Made by a program: the position numbers and the translations under genes
Assembly: GCF_001898575.1 (NCBI RefSeq)
Contig: NZ_MKUD01000028.1
Location: 105,775-169,774 of the forward strand
DNA length: 64,000 nt
Direction of reading: 5' to 3'
Source of the DNA: Spirosoma sp. 48-14
GTDB taxonomy: Bacteria > Bacteroidota > Bacteroidia > Cytophagales > Spirosomataceae
The notes under the pieces: generated by a model
What the model saw: the letters and a program-made list of their open reading frames with translations, nothing else
Databases searched by the model: none
What the model was told of the DNA's origin: nothing
Shown: positions 1 through 7,895 of the stretch, one piece after another
How positions within the stretch are numbered: position 1 is the first letter of the stretch
How the letters are laid out: each line of letters opens with the position of its first letter

Positions 1-513
1 ATACCGGGTAGCCTCCTCGACATCGGGGTAATTTTGTTTTAACGTAGGGGCCAACGGTAAGGGTGTTGTTCCCCACACCATCGGGTTTCCGCTAAATACA
101 TCCTGATTATATACCTGAAACAGTCGATCCGTTTTACTATAAAAACGGTCGTAGGTAAGCTCACTTTGAATCCAGAGGAAAATGAGCGTAGAAGCTGCCA
201 TGCCCACCGCCAGCCCGGCCATATTGAGCGATGCATAGCCTTTTTCCCGTATCAGGTTTCGCCAGGCGATTTTAAGATAATTCCGTAGCATGGTTGTATT
301 TGTTGGTTGAGGGTAGTCACTAGGTTGTCTTCGAATAAATTCGGGTCGTACATAGGCCAGCACATCCAGCCAGTAGCGCCCGTTTGCTTTGGCGGCTCCC
401 CGGCCTTTGACCCGGAGGGCATAGCGTTCATGCAAATCGCCCAGCACCTCCTCCCGCAGATGCGGAGCACAGAACCAGGTCAAAAGTCGGTCGGCGAGAC
501 GAGGTGGTTTCAT
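1..513 (-). CDS. Permease-prefix-domain FtsX-like ABC transporter permease, partial (C-terminus beyond the left edge)
   Basis: An open frame runs from an ATG at 513-511 to the edge (171 codons, no stop), so this is the N-terminal part of a membrane protein. Residues 1-65 (MKPPRLADRLLTWFCAPHLR onward) match the prefix domain seen on PadR-associated Bacteroidota permeases. A second start-like Met at residue 75 opens the usual MLRNYLKIAWRNL permease start, followed by a first membrane helix near residues 94-116 and the beginning of the periplasmic MacB-type domain. It lies directly downstream of a full-length paralogue in the same direction, with the prefix almost identical between the two. By family it is a permease subunit of a MacB/FtsX-like export or stress transporter; the substrate is unknown. 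Confidence 0.85.
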   Translation of the reverse strand, partial: MKPPRLADRLLTWFCAPHLREEVLGDLHERYALRVKGRGAAKANGRYWLDVLAYVRPEFIRRQPSDYPQPTNTTMLRNYLKIAWRNLIREKGYASLNMAGLAVGMAASTLIFLWIQSELTYDRFYSKTDRLFQVYNQDVFSGNPMVWGTTPLPLAPTLKQNYPDVEEATRY

Positions 514-520
514 GAGTCTA

Positions 521-635
521 TGTAGAGACGACATACCTGGCGTCTCATTGGCGTCAGCAATTTGTTACGTCAGCAATAAACCATCTGGCAGGTGGACCAT
601 CCGGTCAGGAGACGCCAAGGATGGCGTCTCTACAC
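521..635. repeat. Interspersed palindromic element, GTAGAGACG family, copy 1
   Basis: The ends are inverted copies (GTAGAGACG at 522-530, CGTCTCTAC at 625-633). Inside are GTCAGCAA words and CCATCCGGTCA. A second copy lies at 15920-15999. This copy fills the gap between two permease genes and is less regular than the other, with a partly duplicated middle. It may be a small non-autonomous element or a transcript-ending hairpin. Confidence 0.7.
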
Positions 636-638
636 AAA

Positions 639-3275
639 TCATTCAGACCGCAATGATTTCACGGGGTTCATCAGGGCCGCTTTGATACTTTGGTAGCTGA
701 CCGTCAGCAAGGCAATGGAAAGTGCCATCAACCCAGAAAGTGCAAACATCCACCACTCAACGTCAATGCGATAGGCAAAGTCCTCCAACCAATGATTCAT
801 GGCATACCAGGCAATTGGCGAAGCAATCACAACGGCAATTACAACTAACTGAATAAAATCTTTGACCAGCAATTGCACGATGCCCGGTATCGAAGAGCCC
901 ATCACTTTGCGAATGCCAATTTCTTTGGTACGCTGCTCGATCACAAAAGCCGACAGCGCAAATAAGCCAAGACTGGCAATGATAACAGCCAATACGGCAA
1001 AAGCAGTAAACAACTGTTGCGTACGTTGCTCACTGGCATAGAACGTAGCAAACTGATCGTCCAGAAAATGATACTCCAGCGGGCCATTAGCATTAAACGC
1101 GGTCCATTGTTTTTTCAAATCGTCCAGAAATCCAGACACATCGGTGGTCTTTATTTTAACGACAATACCACCCGAATTTCGGCCCATCATCAGCATAAGT
1201 GGAGCCACTTTTTGCTTGACCGATACGTAGTTAAAATCCTTAACAACGCCAATGACTTTAAACTCATGATTCCCAGAACGAACCACTGATTTTCCGACAG
1301 GATTCGTGTTTTTCCACCCCAATTCGCGCACCGCCGATTCGTTGATCAATATACCGGAAATAGAGTCTGTGGGAAAATCTCGGGAGAAATTGCGGCCCTG
1401 CAACACCTGTATACCTAATGTACGTAAATAATCGTAGTCGACATGGAAAATGTTGGCATGGATTTCGGCACCATTCGAGGTTTCATTTTTGGGGTAAATC
1501 TGCGTACCATCCATCATGATGCCTCCCGGCGTGTAGCGCGACAGACTGGCCGCAACAACGTGCGAATTCTGGGCCAGTTGCTCTTTAAACGCTAGTTGCT
1601 GATCACCTAACAGACGAGTATCGGGCAAAGCAATTACCTGATCTTTGTCGTAGCCCAGCTTTTTATTCTGCATGTACTGTAGTTGCCTGTATACGACCAG
1701 GGTAGCAATCAGCAGGATGGTCGAAATAGCAAACTGAAAGACGATCAACCCGCTATGGAGTGATTTTTTCTGTGAGCCTTTACCGAAAAATGCGCCTTTC
1801 AGCGTCTTGATAATACTGAACGACGACAGAAAAAACGCAGGATAAACACCCGCTATGATTCCAGACAAAATACTAACCCCAAAAAGAGTAAGGATGGTCC
1901 GGTAATCCAGGAAATAGAAAAAACTAAGCTGTTTATCGGCAACCTGATTGAAATAAGGCAACAACAGGAACAGTAGGCCATACGCAACAACCATCGCCAA
2001 TAGTGTCAGCAATACGGACTCTGTCAGAAACTGAAAAACCAATTGGTTTTTCACAGACCCCATCACCTTCCGAATACCCACCTCGCGGGAGCGTTTTGCC
2101 GCCTGGGCGGTCGATAAATTGGTAAAATTGATGCAGGCCAGCAACAGAATAAACAGTGCCAGTGCGGAGAAAATATAGACGTATTTGATGTCGCCATTTG
2201 GCTCCATCTCATACTTGGTATTTGAATACAAATGAATATCGGTAAGCGGCTGCAACGAAAAACGGAACGTATCGATGGATTTCCGGGCTTCGGCCAGGCT
2301 GATACCCATATCACGCTGCACTTCCGGCACCACATACTTTGCCACTAGCTGCGGGAATTTCGCTTCCAGTTTTTTGGGATCGCCTTTTTCGCTCAATTCC
2401 AGATACGTAAAAAAGCCAAGGTTACTCCAGGTCGGATTGGTGATGTGATGGGTCGATAAACTCAGAAAAGCATCGGCATGAAAGTGTGAATTATCGGGTA
2501 TTTTGTCAATGATCCCGGTTACAGTAAATGCGGATCGTTGTGTACCCACGGCCAGCGATTTACCCATAGGGTCTTCATTGCCGAAATACTTTTTTGCGAA
2601 CTCTTCCGAAACCACAATACTATTGGGGGCTACCAGGGCGGTTGCCGGATTGCCTTTAATAAAGGGAATAGAAAACAGTTGCAGAAAATTAGAATCGGCA
2701 AAAGCAAGATGGGTTTCTTTAAACTGATTGTCTTTATACTGAACGTAGTCGATGGCAGGCCCAAGCCTTGTCGATGCAATTACTTCAGGAAAAGCCTTTT
2801 GCATCCCTTCGCCCACCGCCACATCGACGTTCGGATAAACGGCCACATCGCCATTGCCAGTTACGGAAAGGTGTATTCGGTAGATTTGATTGGCATGAGT
2901 TGGGTATTTGTCATAACTCAATTCATTATATACATACACCGCAATGAGCATGAAACTGGTCAGCCCGATAGCCAACCCTAGCATATTGATAGCGGTAAAT
3001 GACTTATTCGTCATCAGATTCCGCCAGGCGACAGTAATATAGTTTCGTAGCATATCAGTAGTCTTTGGGTTCGAAAAGTTTTGTGGTTGCCGTTTCAAAA
3101 ACTCCGGGCGCATATACGTCATCACATCCCGCCAATAGCGTCGTCGGGCACGAGTCGCTCCTACCCGCTTCACCCGAATGGCATAGCGTTCATGCAAATC
3201 GCCCAGCACCTCTTCCCGCAGATGAGGAGCGCAGAACCAGGTCAAAAGTCGGTCGGCAAGGCGAGGTGGAGACAT
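639..3275 (-). CDS. Permease-prefix-domain FtsX-like ABC transporter permease, full length
   Basis: This 878-residue protein has a cytoplasmic prefix domain (about 1-65), then a permease start at Met75. The first helix is near 94-118, a MacB-type periplasmic domain covers about 120-350, and an FtsX helix bundle about 365-490 carries the loop REVGIRKVMG (397-406). A second periplasmic domain and second FtsX bundle follow, with the related loop KEIGIRKVMG near 810. Two-repeat permeases of about 800 residues are usual in Bacteroidota; the prefix is the extra part. No ATPase gene is adjacent. It follows a PadR regulator on the same strand by 91 bases, so co-transcription and PadR control are likely. 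A role in efflux or envelope stress is inferred; the cargo is unknown. Confidence 0.9.
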   Translation of the reverse strand: MSPPRLADRLLTWFCAPHLREEVLGDLHERYAIRVKRVGATRARRRYWRDVMTYMRPEFLKRQPQNFSNPKTTDMLRNYITVAWRNLMTNKSFTAINMLGLAIGLTSFMLIAVYVYNELSYDKYPTHANQIYRIHLSVTGNGDVAVYPNVDVAVGEGMQKAFPEVIASTRLGPAIDYVQYKDNQFKETHLAFADSNFLQLFSIPFIKGNPATALVAPNSIVVSEEFAKKYFGNEDPMGKSLAVGTQRSAFTVTGIIDKIPDNSHFHADAFLSLSTHHITNPTWSNLGFFTYLELSEKGDPKKLEAKFPQLVAKYVVPEVQRDMGISLAEARKSIDTFRFSLQPLTDIHLYSNTKYEMEPNGDIKYVYIFSALALFILLLACINFTNLSTAQAAKRSREVGIRKVMGSVKNQLVFQFLTESVLLTLLAMVVAYGLLFLLLPYFNQVADKQLSFFYFLDYRTILTLFGVSILSGIIAGVYPAFFLSSFSIIKTLKGAFFGKGSQKKSLHSGLIVFQFAISTILLIATLVVYRQLQYMQNKKLGYDKDQVIALPDTRLLGDQQLAFKEQLAQNSHVVAASLSRYTPGGIMMDGTQIYPKNETSNGAEIHANIFHVDYDYLRTLGIQVLQGRNFSRDFPTDSISGILINESAVRELGWKNTNPVGKSVVRSGNHEFKVIGVVKDFNYVSVKQKVAPLMLMMGRNSGGIVVKIKTTDVSGFLDDLKKQWTAFNANGPLEYHFLDDQFATFYASEQRTQQLFTAFAVLAVIIASLGLFALSAFVIEQRTKEIGIRKVMGSSIPGIVQLLVKDFIQLVVIAVVIASPIAWYAMNHWLEDFAYRIDVEWWMFALSGLMALSIALLTVSYQSIKAALMNPVKSLRSE

Positions 3276-3366
3276 AAAAAGTAATGGATAATGGCCAATG
3301 ACTAATGGAGAATGACGTAGAGGATTAGTCAGAAATCATTGTCCATTTCACATTCTACATTTTTCA
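3276..3366. repeat. Imperfect inverted repeat between padR-like gene and permease
   Basis: The left arm has words such as AATGGATAATGGCCAATGAC and the right arm CATTGTCCATTTCACATTCT, giving an irregular hairpin. It has the same build as the longer intergenic hairpins elsewhere in the window. It could trim or stabilise the padR-permease transcript rather than end it. Confidence 0.45.
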
Positions 3367-3702
3367 TTATGACCACTCCAGTCGGATATTGGGAATGATA
3401 CGGTCCCAAAGGCGATTCCGAACGGCACGTACATCGCTCAGTACCCGGCCACCCAGAGCAGTAACGGTAAACAGGCGTTTGCGTCGCCCACCCCGTTCGG
3501 CGGTAGCCTCGCCCAGTTCCGAACGCAAGTACCCCTTTTGCTCCAGTCGCTGTAAAGCCGCATGCACGGCTCCCGTACTGACAGCGTTGCCTGTCTCGTG
3601 CTCAAGTTCTTCCGCAATACTTACCGAATAGGCGCTCGGCGACAGTGCCGCTACTGCCAGTAGGACTACCTCTTCAAATTCGCCTAAATCACTTCGTCGC
3701 AT
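3367..3702 (-). CDS. PadR family transcriptional regulator
   Basis: A 111-residue protein of the short PadR type. It opens with MRRSDLGEFEEVVLLAVAAL and has a winged helix: GAVHAALQRLEQKGYL matches the recognition helix of PadR proteins, followed by a wing with ERGGRRKRLFTVTALG. PadR proteins are dimeric repressors that often respond to toxic compounds bound directly. In Bacteroidota this form is regularly found upstream of prefix-domain permeases, as here, and it probably controls both itself and the two permeases. The ATG at 3702 is the only sensible start. Confidence 0.92.
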   Translation of the reverse strand: MRRSDLGEFEEVVLLAVAALSPSAYSVSIAEELEHETGNAVSTGAVHAALQRLEQKGYLRSELGEATAERGGRRKRLFTVTALGGRVLSDVRAVRNRLWDRIIPNIRLEWS

Positions 3703-3778
3703 ATATCAACTATTAATCTGTCTGTCTGTCGGGAGGCTCTCATTTCATCTATTTCCGTATGTCAAATGCCGGACCAAA

Positions 3779-3815
3779 TAAAAAAAAAGCCCTCTCCGAG
3801 CAGAAAAGGGCTTTT
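3779..3815 (-). terminator. Rho-independent terminator, minus strand
   Basis: AAAAGCCCT (3785-3793) pairs with AGGGCTTTT (3807-3815). Read on the minus strand the hairpin is followed by a run of at least eight T. It stands about 80 bases before the padR-like start, so it ends a transcript made upstream of padR: either a short RNA or an attenuated leader. Confidence 0.75.
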
Positions 3816-3832
3816 AGTCAATCATCAATACT

Positions 3833-3878
3833 GTACGATTGTCCGTTTTTGGACAGCTATTGTACGCTTGTGGACAAG
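3833..3878. promoter_or_regulatory. Operator-like paired repeats
   Basis: Two TGTACG words, one followed by ATTGTCC (from 3833) and one by CTTGTGGAC (from 3861), sit about 28 bases apart. Each overlaps a small palindrome: TGTCC-GTTTTT-GGACA at 3840-3855 and CTTG-TGGA-CAAG at 3867-3878. The arrangement suits a dimeric regulator bound at two phased sites. The neighbouring PadR is an obvious candidate, but nothing in the sequence proves it. Confidence 0.45.
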
Positions 3879-3956
3879 CAGGAGTTAAAAACCCGATTAA
3901 AAAGAAATAATTTATGTTGATACATGAGTAAGAAAAAGCTGTCGGGGGTCTTTAAC

Positions 3957-4168
3957 AAAAAAGCATAGCAGAATATCTACTATGCTTTCCAAACCAACCT
4001 AATCTGAACTACGGCGTCTCCCTTCCCACTGGGAGGGGGATTAGCCGGTTCAAGTTCATTCCGATCCCCAGTTGTTCCTCCTGGCAATCGGCGCTGTTTG
4101 CAGCGTATTTCGTAAGGTTTTGTACAGAGTTTAGTACTAGTCAGGCAATCTCCGGGCCAATATAGTTA
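3957..4168 (-). ncRNA. Candidate structured small RNA with its own promoter and terminator
   Basis: On the minus strand a TAGATTTG box (4174-4181) fits the Bacteroidota -7 consensus. About 200 bases later a hairpin with AAAGCATAG/CTATGCTTT arms (3960-3988) runs into six T. Between them are a CGCTG-CAAA-CAGCG hairpin, a stem of CCGAT...ATCGG enclosing CCAG...CTGG with a GAGGAACAA loop, and a GAAC...GTTC stem with a CCC-AGT-GGG tip. No open frame is evident. It does not match tmRNA, SRP RNA, RNase P or the riboswitches I know. A 6S-like or lineage-specific RNA is possible. Confidence 0.5.
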
Positions 4169-4173
4169 TTAAT

Positions 4174-4181
4174 CAAATCTA
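4174..4181 (-). promoter_or_regulatory. Bacteroidota -7 promoter box for the small RNA
   Basis: TAGATTTG on the minus strand matches TANNTTTG exactly. Transcription would start near 4168. The -33 region is AT-rich without a clear TTTG. Confidence 0.45.
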
Positions 4182-4306
4182 TACAAGAAAAATCCAATAT
4201 TATTAACAGTTTGATGACAATTCGTTCACATTCGGCCTCGTCACTGATTAGCCTTATTGCTAAAAACGTGCCTGACCTTTAATTATTCTTTACATTTTCA
4301 TCCGGC

Positions 4307-4338
4307 TTGTCGCATCAAACAAAGTTGCTCTATTTTTG
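4307..4338 (+). promoter_or_regulatory. Bacteroidota-type promoter of the OsmC gene
   Basis: TTG at 4307-4309 and TATTTTTG at 4331-4338 fit the -33/-7 pattern of the Bacteroidota housekeeping sigma factor, with 21 bases between them. The gene start follows about 70 bases downstream. Confidence 0.5.
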
Positions 4339-4407
4339 TCTTAGAGAATAAACGTCTTTCCTGACGGCTCAATACGTGTTTCATTAACCACTTAACATCA
4401 AGTCAGT

Positions 4408-4830
4408 ATGCCAATTAAACGGAATGCTTCTGCACACTGGGAAGGCTCAGGTAAAGAAGGCAAAGGCACTGTATCTACCGCCAGCACTGTACTCAACCAA
4501 ACTCAGTATTCCTTCAACACGCGCTTTGCCGATGGCGTAGGTACGAATCCAGAAGAACTGGTAGCGGCAGCTCACGCAAGCTGCTTCTCCATGAAATTAG
4601 CCTTCAACCTTCAGGAAGCCGGTTTTACTGCCGACTCCATTGACACCCAATGCACCATCTCGCTCGATCCGGCGGTTGGCGGTATCACCGAATCGCATCT
4701 GGTTGTGAAGGCCAGTGTGCCAGGTATCGATAATGAGAAGTTTCAGGCAGCCATCGATGATGCCGAAAAGAATTGCCCGATTTCCAAACTATTCAATACA
4801 AAGATTACAGTTGATGCTTCCCTGGCTTAA
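4408..4830 (+). CDS. OsmC family peroxiredoxin
   Basis: A 140-residue thiol peroxidase of the OsmC/Ohr group, normal length for OsmC. The two redox cysteines are Cys59 (in AAHASCFSM) and Cys123 (in AEKNCPISK). Arg39 and Glu49 stand where the family keeps its active-site Arg and Glu. It would reduce organic hydroperoxides in the cytoplasm under osmotic or oxidative stress. It is monocistronic, with a TANNTTTG promoter upstream and a strong terminator just after the stop. OsmC rather than Ohr is chosen from the PIKRNASAHWEG N-terminus. Confidence 0.93.
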   Translation: MPIKRNASAHWEGSGKEGKGTVSTASTVLNQTQYSFNTRFADGVGTNPEELVAAAHASCFSMKLAFNLQEAGFTADSIDTQCTISLDPAVGGITESHLVVKASVPGIDNEKFQAAIDDAEKNCPISKLFNTKITVDASLA

Positions 4831-4859
4831 GCCGGAAAGTAACTACTCATCTGATCGTG

Positions 4860-4896
4860 ACTTCCCGAAAGGTTTGGCTTTTCGGGAAGTTCTGTT
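4860..4896 (+). terminator. Terminator after the OsmC gene
   Basis: ACTTCCCGAAA (4860-4870) pairs with TTTCGGGAAGT (4880-4890), followed by TCTGTTTT. It sits 30 bases after the stop codon. Confidence 0.75.
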
Positions 4897-5407
4897 TTAA
4901 TCAAACCGAAATTTCCAGCTTTTATGCTATAGGCGCAATGAAGGGGCGTTTTCAGGATAATATCCTACAATCGATTTCTGAACAAACGCAGCCTCTTCCT
5001 ATCGTTCTTAGTCTGTGCTGAGCAGTTAAACTGGTTCACGGCTGCCCCTGCTGTTCCCCCAGATTCTTCCCGTAATCCAGTAGAACAATTCTTTTTGAGA
5101 ACGTTCCCGGCAACGATTGCATAAAAAAAGGCAATCATATACTTGTTCACGATGATTTCGCCATCAAATTTTAATTTCGTCTTTTGCCAAAACCAGCACG
5201 AGCTTAATTAAGGCAAACCCCGTGCTGGTCAGATTTGAGGCTAGTCAAAAAGATAATTTTCTATAATGCCTGTTGTGATATGTCGTAATCAGGGGATCAT
5301 TCGTAAAAGCGCGGGTTTCCACCCGCGTTACAACAAATCCGATAATCGCGTATCAACCCGTAGCTTATTCAACGTTATTCAGCCGATACGGTTCAACGTT
5401 CAACGCC
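4897..5407. other. Gene-free stretch with small hairpins before the pectin genes
   Basis: No credible gene was found; the one 61-codon minus-strand frame here has no family features. There are two small hairpins, ACCAGCACG/CGTGCTGGT (5192-5229) and CGCGGGT-TTCC-ACCCGCG (5310-5327). A palindrome-like ACAATCGATTTC at 4968-4979 loosely resembles a LacI-type site. The leader before the pectate lyase repeats TTCAACGTT words. Confidence 0.4.
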
Positions 5408-6754
5408 ATGATACGACCCTGCGTCAATAGCCTGTTCCTCGCGCTCCTGCTTAGTTTACTGATCCCGCTTGGTGTGTGGGGGCAGACATCGTTCTCCAAA
5501 GCACTTGCCTTTCCAGGGGCTGAAGGATTCGGACGCTATACAACGGGCGGGCGGGGAGGCAACGTATTGATTGTTCGTAACCTGAACGATAGTGGCCCCG
5601 GTAGCCTGCGCGAAGCCATCGAAACCCGAGGGCCACGCATCATCGTCTTTACCGTGTCGGGTACCATTGCCCTTCAGTCTAAGCTACTCATCCGGCAAGG
5701 GAATCTGACCATTGCAGGTCAATCGGCACCCGGCGATGGTATTTGCCTGAAAAATTATAACCTGAGCATCGAAGCCAACAACGTTATTATTCGCTATATG
5801 CGATTCCGGCTGGGCGACGAAGCCCGCCAAAAGGACGACGCCATAACGGGACTCCGTCAGAAGAAGATCATCATCGATCATTGCTCCATGAGCTGGGCTA
5901 CCGACGAATGCGCTTCGTTTTACGACAACGAAAATTTTACGATGCAGTGGTGTATCGTCTCCGAAAGCCTGAACAAGTCGGTGCATGAGAAAGGTGAGCA
6001 TGGCTACGGTGGAATCTGGGGTGGTCTGGGCGCTTCCTTTCATCACAATTTGCTCGCGCACCAGCATAGCCGCAACCCGCGTTTCTGCGGAGCCCGCTAT
6101 CATAATCAGCCAACGCGCGAGATCGTTGATTTCCGGAACAACGTAATTTATAACTGGGGCATCAACAGTGCGTATGGTGGTGAACGTGGCAATCATAACC
6201 TGGTCAACAATTATTACAAGCCTGGTCCGGCAACGCCCGAAAAACTCCGGAATCGAATTATCAATCCGTCGAAGCCTTATGGCAAATTTTACGTATCGGG
6301 CAATGTCGTATCGGGTGATGAAGCCCTTAGCCTTAATAACCTTGCTGGGGGTGTACAATGCGACCAGCCCGACTCAGCCATTGCAACGCAACCGTTTCTG
6401 GTCGAACGTATTGCCGAACAAAACGCTCAACAAGCGTACGAACAGGTACTGGCGAAAGCCGGAGCTAGTCTTCATCGCGATGCCGTCGATACCAGGATCG
6501 TTGCCGACGCCCGCATGGGAATAGCCTCAGCCGGTAAAGACAAAAAAGGAATCATCGACTCCCAAACGGATGTGGGTGGCTGGCCTGTGTTGAAGTCTGA
6601 AGCGTCCCAAGTCGACACCGACGCAGACGGCATGCCCGATAGCTGGGAAGCAGCAACCGGCCTGAATCCCAAAGACCCTGCCGATGCCAGCCAGTTCAAG
6701 CTGAGTGATCAGTATACCAATATCGAAATCTACCTAAACATACTTGTGCCCTAA
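5408..6754 (+). CDS. Secreted pectate lyase, polysaccharide lyase family 1
   Basis: A 448-residue protein with a signal peptide (residues 1-25, ending VWGQ), then the AFPGAEGFGRYTTGGRGG opening typical of Bacteroidota PL1 lyases. A right-handed beta-helix runs to about residue 330. IIDHCSMSWATDE (155-167) supplies probable calcium ligands and RNPRFCGAR (222-230) probably holds the catalytic arginine (likely Arg225). Near the C-terminus DTDADGMPDSWE is a calcium-binding repeat of EF-hand or dockerin-like type. It would cleave polygalacturonate by beta-elimination outside the cytoplasm. The pectinesterase gene starts 9 bases after its stop, and the pair act in sequence on methylated pectin. Confidence 0.92.
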   Translation: MIRPCVNSLFLALLLSLLIPLGVWGQTSFSKALAFPGAEGFGRYTTGGRGGNVLIVRNLNDSGPGSLREAIETRGPRIIVFTVSGTIALQSKLLIRQGNLTIAGQSAPGDGICLKNYNLSIEANNVIIRYMRFRLGDEARQKDDAITGLRQKKIIIDHCSMSWATDECASFYDNENFTMQWCIVSESLNKSVHEKGEHGYGGIWGGLGASFHHNLLAHQHSRNPRFCGARYHNQPTREIVDFRNNVIYNWGINSAYGGERGNHNLVNNYYKPGPATPEKLRNRIINPSKPYGKFYVSGNVVSGDEALSLNNLAGGVQCDQPDSAIATQPFLVERIAEQNAQQAYEQVLAKAGASLHRDAVDTRIVADARMGIASAGKDKKGIIDSQTDVGGWPVLKSEASQVDTDADGMPDSWEAATGLNPKDPADASQFKLSDQYTNIEIYLNILVP

Positions 6755-6763
6755 CCTTTACTT

Positions 6764-7750
6764 ATGCGTTTACGGATACCTCTTCCTGGCTTACTCCTTC
6801 TTTTATCCGTCCATCTCACAGCAGCCATCGCTCAGCGACAGCGCATTACGGTAGCGCAGGATGGTCATGGCGATTACAAAACCGTACAGGCTGCCCTCAA
6901 CACGGTTCCGGCTAATAACTCAACGCGCATCACGATCTACATCAAAAAAGGGACGTATAAGGAGAAACTAAAGCTCGACTCCACCCAGCATAACGTCACC
7001 CTGATTGGAGAAGACAAAGCCACGACCATACTTACCTACGACGATTATTCGGGCAAGCCCCTCCCCGATGGCACGAAATTACGAACCTCAACATCAGGCT
7101 CTTTCTACATCTTTGGCAATGATTTCCGGGCCGAAAACCTGACGTTCGAAAATACGGCCGGGCCAGTCGGTCAGGCGGTGGCCGCTTTCGTAACCGGCGA
7201 CCGGGCGGTGTTTATCAACTGCCGTTTTCTGGGAAATCAGGACACGCTCTATACCGGTATGCCCAGCCAATACGGTCGGCAGTATTACAAAGACTGTTAT
7301 ATCGAAGGAACGATTGATTTCATTTTCGGGTCGGCCACGGCAGTATTTGACCACTGCACGATTTGCAGTAAAACGAATGGGAATTACGTAACCGCAGCCG
7401 CCACACCTGAAGGGAAACCCTATGGGTTTGTATTCCTGAACTGCACGCTCACCAGCAACGCGCCAGCCGCCAGCATTTACCTGGGTCGCCCCTGGCGCGA
7501 CTTTGCCAAAACCGTGTTTATCCATTGCCAACTGGGCGGTCATATCAAACCCGAAGGCTGGCACAACTGGGACAAACCCAATGCTGAAAAAACAACATTC
7601 TACGCTGAGTATGGCTCTAAAGGACCAGGCGCTAATCCCACGAGTCGGGTAAGTTGGTCGAAGCAATTATCGGCTGAAGAAGTCAAAGTGTACAAACCGG
7701 ATATCATCCTGGCGGGCAGCGATCACTGGAAACCAGTTGTAAAGGAGTAA
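6764..7750 (+). CDS. Secreted pectinesterase, carbohydrate esterase family 8
   Basis: A 328-residue protein with a signal peptide (about 1-23). It shows the full pectin methylesterase signature: Gln137 in GQAVA, Asp160 in NQDTLY (acid/base), Asp185 in IDFIFG (nucleophile) and LGRPW at 240-244. It removes methyl groups from homogalacturonan and so prepares the substrate of the upstream pectate lyase. The two genes are 9 bases apart and surely co-transcribed. The length is that of a bare catalytic domain. Confidence 0.94.
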   Translation: MRLRIPLPGLLLLLSVHLTAAIAQRQRITVAQDGHGDYKTVQAALNTVPANNSTRITIYIKKGTYKEKLKLDSTQHNVTLIGEDKATTILTYDDYSGKPLPDGTKLRTSTSGSFYIFGNDFRAENLTFENTAGPVGQAVAAFVTGDRAVFINCRFLGNQDTLYTGMPSQYGRQYYKDCYIEGTIDFIFGSATAVFDHCTICSKTNGNYVTAAATPEGKPYGFVFLNCTLTSNAPAASIYLGRPWRDFAKTVFIHCQLGGHIKPEGWHNWDKPNAEKTTFYAEYGSKGPGANPTSRVSWSKQLSAEEVKVYKPDIILAGSDHWKPVVKE

Positions 7751-7895
7751 GGTGATCTTTTGATGGGTTGGCCACCCATTTTCTCAGGAAACGCTATTTT
7801 GTGCTTAGTTTCGTCGCTGATTGCCATTTATGTAATTGAGTAAGCCTCACACCCCATGCGCTTTTAGTCCGAGATTGACTGACTATTAACTGCCT

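Noticed and set aside
3957..4168. Plus-strand riboswitch for the OsmC gene
   Set aside because: Only the minus strand has a T-run terminator and a fitting promoter, and OsmC has its own promoter after this region.
4968..4979. ACAATCGATTTC as a LacI operator for the pectin genes
   Set aside because: Only a loose match to the palindromes at 42018-42052 and too far from the pectate lyase start; kept only as a note in the gene-free stretch.
4965..5150. 61-codon minus-strand frame as a gene
   Set aside because: There is no family feature or nearby promoter, and the composition is not protein-like.
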